Positions 3,775 to 5,754 of a stretch of DNA of 5,754 nucleotides are shown here, one piece after another; the stretch's first letter is position 1, and the number at the start of each line of letters is the position of its first letter. The position numbers and the translations under genes were made by a program. The DNA is from Fidelibacterota bacterium (lineage in GTDB: Bacteria > Fidelibacterota > Fidelibacteria > Fidelibacterales > Fidelibacteraceae): positions 1 to 5,754 of the forward strand of contig DAOVOB010000086.1 of assembly GCA_030629925.1 (NCBI GenBank). The letters are read 5' to 3'. The notes beneath the pieces are model-generated. The model saw only the letters and a program-made list of their open reading frames with translations, searched no databases and was not told where the DNA came from.

Positions 3775-5490
3775 ATGAAGTGGGTATATCCCGACATATC
3801 AGGGGACGATGTTCTCGAGTTCAGTGAGCAATTTCGTTTATCCTATCTATTTACATCGATCTTATTGAATCGAAAGATCCGTTCTAAGGATGCTTTAGAT
3901 CAATATTTTAATAAAAAATTACATTCGCTTTATGATCCATTTCTTATGAAGGATATGGATGTTACAGTGGACATCCTGATAGATGCCTGCAAAGAAAAGA
4001 AAAATATCCTCATTTATGGCGATTATGATGTTGATGGTGTAACTTCGGCATCTGTTCTTTATCTTTTCCTAAAGAGCATGAACGAGTCCGTTTATTATTA
4101 TATTCCCGAACGAGAAAAAGACGGTTACGGTGTTTCGAAAGAAGGTCTTGACCATGCAATAGAATTGGAAATTGATCTTATTATCACTTGTGATTGCGGT
4201 ATTACCGCTCATGAACAGGTCGTTTACGCCAAAGAACATGGTATTGATATGATCATTACCGATCACCATGAACAGTCCGATTCGCTTCCGCAAGCACTTG
4301 CAATATTGAATCCTAAGCGAAAAGATAACACTTATCCCTTCCGCGACCTCTGTGGAGCAGGTGTGGTCTATAAATTGGTTGAAGCTATTTGTAAAACACT
4401 TTATGGCTCCACTGAAAAAGCAGAACAGTATTTGGATCTGGTCGCAATTGGAACCGCCGCGGATATTGTCCCCCTTGTGGATGAAAATCGCTGTCTGGTT
4501 CGTGAAGGTTTGGTTCGTATCCGTCGACAAGATTGTCGTGTAGGTATTCTTGAACTTTTTAATGTCTGCAAGATGGATTCCCAAAGTATTTCAGTTATAA
4601 ATATCGTTTTTGGGCTTGCTCCTCGTCTGAACGCTGTGGGTAGAATGGGATCCGCTTCCCGCGCTATCACTTTATTGACGACGGATGACCGTCCCACTGC
4701 TCGCCAATACAGCATGATCCTGCATCAGGAGAATGAAGAACGCCAAAAAGTGGAACGCAAGGTTACAGAAGAAGCTCTTCAGCAAGTCAAAGATAAGTAT
4801 CGCAAGCATTTACCGAAGGCTGTGGTTCTGGCTGGAGATTGGCATCCCGGTGTTATCGGGATCGTTTCGTCAAAAGTAAAAGATAAGATCCATCGTCCTG
4901 TTTTTCTCATTGCATTGAAAGACGGATTTGGCAAGGGCAGCGGAAGAAGTATCAGAAATTTTGATCTGTATGATGCACTATCTCATAGTTGTGATCATCT
5001 TGGTGGTTACGGTGGTCACCAAATGGCAGCCGGATTGACTATTAAGGAAGAAAACATCTCGGCTTTTGAAGAACAATTTATTGCTTATGCCAATGAACAT
5101 GTTAGCAATGAAATGTTAGAACCTGCGATCTATGTGGATGCAAATATAGATACTCAGGATGTTAATGACCGGCTTATGAAATTCTTACACGATATGGAAC
5201 CTTTCGGTCCCGAGAATATGCGACCTAAATTCAGTATCAAGAATATTAGTGTATTCAATACAACACTATTGAAGGATAAGCACCTTAAGTTTGCCATAAA
5301 AGGCGAAAACGGCTCAATAAATTGTATTGGATGGAATATGCTGGAGCAGTTTGAGCTGATCATGGATCCCTCTCAACGGGTGGATATGGTCTTTGTCCCA
5401 ACGATAAATGAGTGGAATGGGGTTAAACGCATTCAACTTGTCATCAAAGATATCAAGCCGTCCATAGACGGAAGAGACAAGAGACAATAA
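3775..5490 (+). CDS. recJ: Single-stranded-DNA-specific exonuclease RecJ
   Basis: RecJ degrades single-stranded DNA 5' to 3' in recombinational repair, mismatch repair and restart of stalled forks, using manganese or magnesium in the cytoplasm. At 571 residues it has the usual length. The DHH phosphoesterase core shows motif I YGDYDVDGVTSAS (81-93), CDCGI (139-143) as motif II, TDHHEQ (162-167) as motif III, and DLVAIGTAADIVPL (221-234) as motif IV. PRLNAVGRMG (283-292) follows. The DHHA1 part has HPGVIGIVSSKV (357-368), GSGRSIRNFDLYDAL (388-402) and GGYGGHQMAAG (410-420). The C-terminal OB-like domain carries EPFGPENMRPKF. All metal-binding positions I can check are intact. ATG at 3775 has only a weak GAGAGA site. 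The gene lies 32 nt after rnpB with no terminator between, so co-transcription is likely. The last residues RDKRQ and the stop codon are encoded by a heptamer repeat array. Confidence 0.96.
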   Translation: MKWVYPDISGDDVLEFSEQFRLSYLFTSILLNRKIRSKDALDQYFNKKLHSLYDPFLMKDMDVTVDILIDACKEKKNILIYGDYDVDGVTSASVLYLFLKSMNESVYYYIPEREKDGYGVSKEGLDHAIELEIDLIITCDCGITAHEQVVYAKEHGIDMIITDHHEQSDSLPQALAILNPKRKDNTYPFRDLCGAGVVYKLVEAICKTLYGSTEKAEQYLDLVAIGTAADIVPLVDENRCLVREGLVRIRRQDCRVGILELFNVCKMDSQSISVINIVFGLAPRLNAVGRMGSASRAITLLTTDDRPTARQYSMILHQENEERQKVERKVTEEALQQVKDKYRKHLPKAVVLAGDWHPGVIGIVSSKVKDKIHRPVFLIALKDGFGKGSGRSIRNFDLYDALSHSCDHLGGYGGHQMAAGLTIKEENISAFEEQFIAYANEHVSNEMLEPAIYVDANIDTQDVNDRLMKFLHDMEPFGPENMRPKFSIKNISVFNTTLLKDKHLKFAIKGENGSINCIGWNMLEQFELIMDPSQRVDMVFVPTINEWNGVKRIQLVIKDIKPSIDGRDKRQ

Positions 5491-5584
5491 CCAAGAACAA
5501 AGAGACAATAACCAAGAACCAAGAGCCAGGAGCCAGGAGACAATAACCAAGAACAAAGAGACAAGAGACAAGAAACAAGAAACA
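5473..5584 (+). repeat. Heptamer array of 16 units overlapping the recJ 3' end
   Basis: Exactly 112 nt, or 16 tandem units of 7 nt with no insertion or deletion. Unit types are AGAGACA, ATAACCA, AGAACAA, AGAACCA, AGAGCCA, GGAGCCA, GGAGACA and AGAAACA, with consensus AGARMCA. Positions 3 and 7 are A in every unit. A block AGAGACA-ATAACCA recurs three times with substitutions (GGAGACA in the third), suggesting larger duplications within the array. The first two units encode the end of RecJ and the third supplies its TAA. Confidence 0.92.
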
Positions 5585-5601
5585 AATCCGTAAATGATAT
5601 G

Positions 5602-5629
5602 TCGTTTTACGTTTCACGTTTTTCATTGG
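5602..5629 (+). repeat. Short heptamer array (WCGTTTY type)
   Basis: TCGTTTT, ACGTTTC, ACGTTTT and a weaker TCATTGG follow one another at a 7-nt step, 17 nt after the long array. The reverse strand reads as AAACGT-type units. Confidence 0.6.
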
Positions 5630-5670
5630 TTGCATTAAGAAACTGTCTTATTTTTCTGTAATGACACATC

Positions 5671-5675
5671 GAGGT
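5671..5675 (+). promoter_or_regulatory. Ribosome binding site of the last gene
   Basis: GAGGT lies 4 nt before the ATG at 5680 and supports that start. A weak promoter could be TTGGTT (5626-5631), 17 nt, TATTTT (5649-5654), but this match is poor. Confidence 0.55.
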
Positions 5676-5679
5676 AACA

Positions 5680-5754
5680 ATGTTAAATAAAAATAAAGAA
5701 AATAAAAAAAAGACTAAGGTCTCTTTTTGGACGATAAGTGTTCTGATCCTGCTT
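5680..5754 (+). CDS. Unidentified protein, 5' end only, with N-terminal membrane segment
   Basis: Twenty-five codons are visible before the window ends. The protein begins with a strongly basic stretch (MLNKNKENKKKTK), followed by VSFWTISVLILL, the start of a hydrophobic helix. This is the pattern of an inner-membrane anchor or uncleaved signal with a positively charged cytoplasmic side. It starts 190 nt after recJ, behind heptamer arrays, so it is probably transcribed separately. I do not recognise the family from so little sequence. The lysine-coding A-rich start could also be low-complexity DNA, but the SD and the sharp change to hydrophobic codons favour a real gene. Confidence 0.6.
   Translation, partial: MLNKNKENKKKTKVSFWTISVLILL

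Noticed and set aside
4069..4584. 171-codon open frame on the minus strand
   Set aside because: It is fully antisense to the conserved recJ coding region. It has no SD and no family resemblance, and its composition is what a shadow frame would give.
5473..5629. CRISPR array
   Set aside because: Units are 7 nt, contiguous and degenerate, with no spacers of 30 nt or so and no cas genes.
5626..5654. Promoter for the last gene (TTGGTT, 17 nt, TATTTT)
   Set aside because: Only three of six and four of six matches, in T-rich repeat DNA. Mentioned with the gene's RBS but not listed as a feature.

Overview
The window reads as chromosomal DNA of a bacterium with moderate to low GC. It carries housekeeping genes separated by unusually repeat-rich spacers. 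The bacterial type A RNase P RNA, Shine-Dalgarno sites and a sigma70-type promoter all say Bacteria. A B12-dependent (class II) ribonucleotide reductase split into two genes, the varied short-period spacer repeats and the dispersed palindromes resemble what I know from uncultured FCB-group and related candidate phyla. That placement is a guess from style, not a demonstrated assignment.

Layout, all genes on the + strand: (1) 1-918, the 3' end of a class II ribonucleotide reductase gene followed 1 nt later by a separate gene for its C-terminal part (TSCPD-type domain plus cysteine-rich tail), closed by an intrinsic terminator. (2) 1151-1765, a LysE-family exporter standing alone. (3) 1766-2641, about 876 nt without a convincing protein gene. 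It is full of direct repeats, palindromes and hairpins, and ends in a good promoter, a structured leader of about 110 nt and an intrinsic terminator just before the next gene. (4) 2642-3361, a coiled-coil zinc-ribbon protein (COG1579 type). (5) 3361-3742, rnpB, whose P1 helix begins in the stop codon of the zinc-ribbon gene. (6) 3775-5490, recJ. (7) 5680 to the end, the first 25 codons of an unidentified protein with an N-terminal membrane segment.

The genes fall into a dNTP-synthesis unit (nrdJ split pair), a transporter, and a probable transcription unit of zinc-ribbon protein, rnpB and recJ (RNA processing and DNA repair). That unit seems to be read from the promoter at 2464-2491 through an attenuator-like terminator, perhaps with a second promoter for rnpB inside the zinc-ribbon gene.

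The most unusual signal is that most of the spacers carry runs of degenerate tandem repeats with the same 7-nt period but a different consensus in each run. The longest, 16 units without an indel, starts inside the last codons of recJ and supplies its stop codon. Two long direct repeats in the 876-nt spacer differ by exactly one such 7-nt unit plus one base. I see no phage, transposase, CRISPR or toxin-antitoxin genes.
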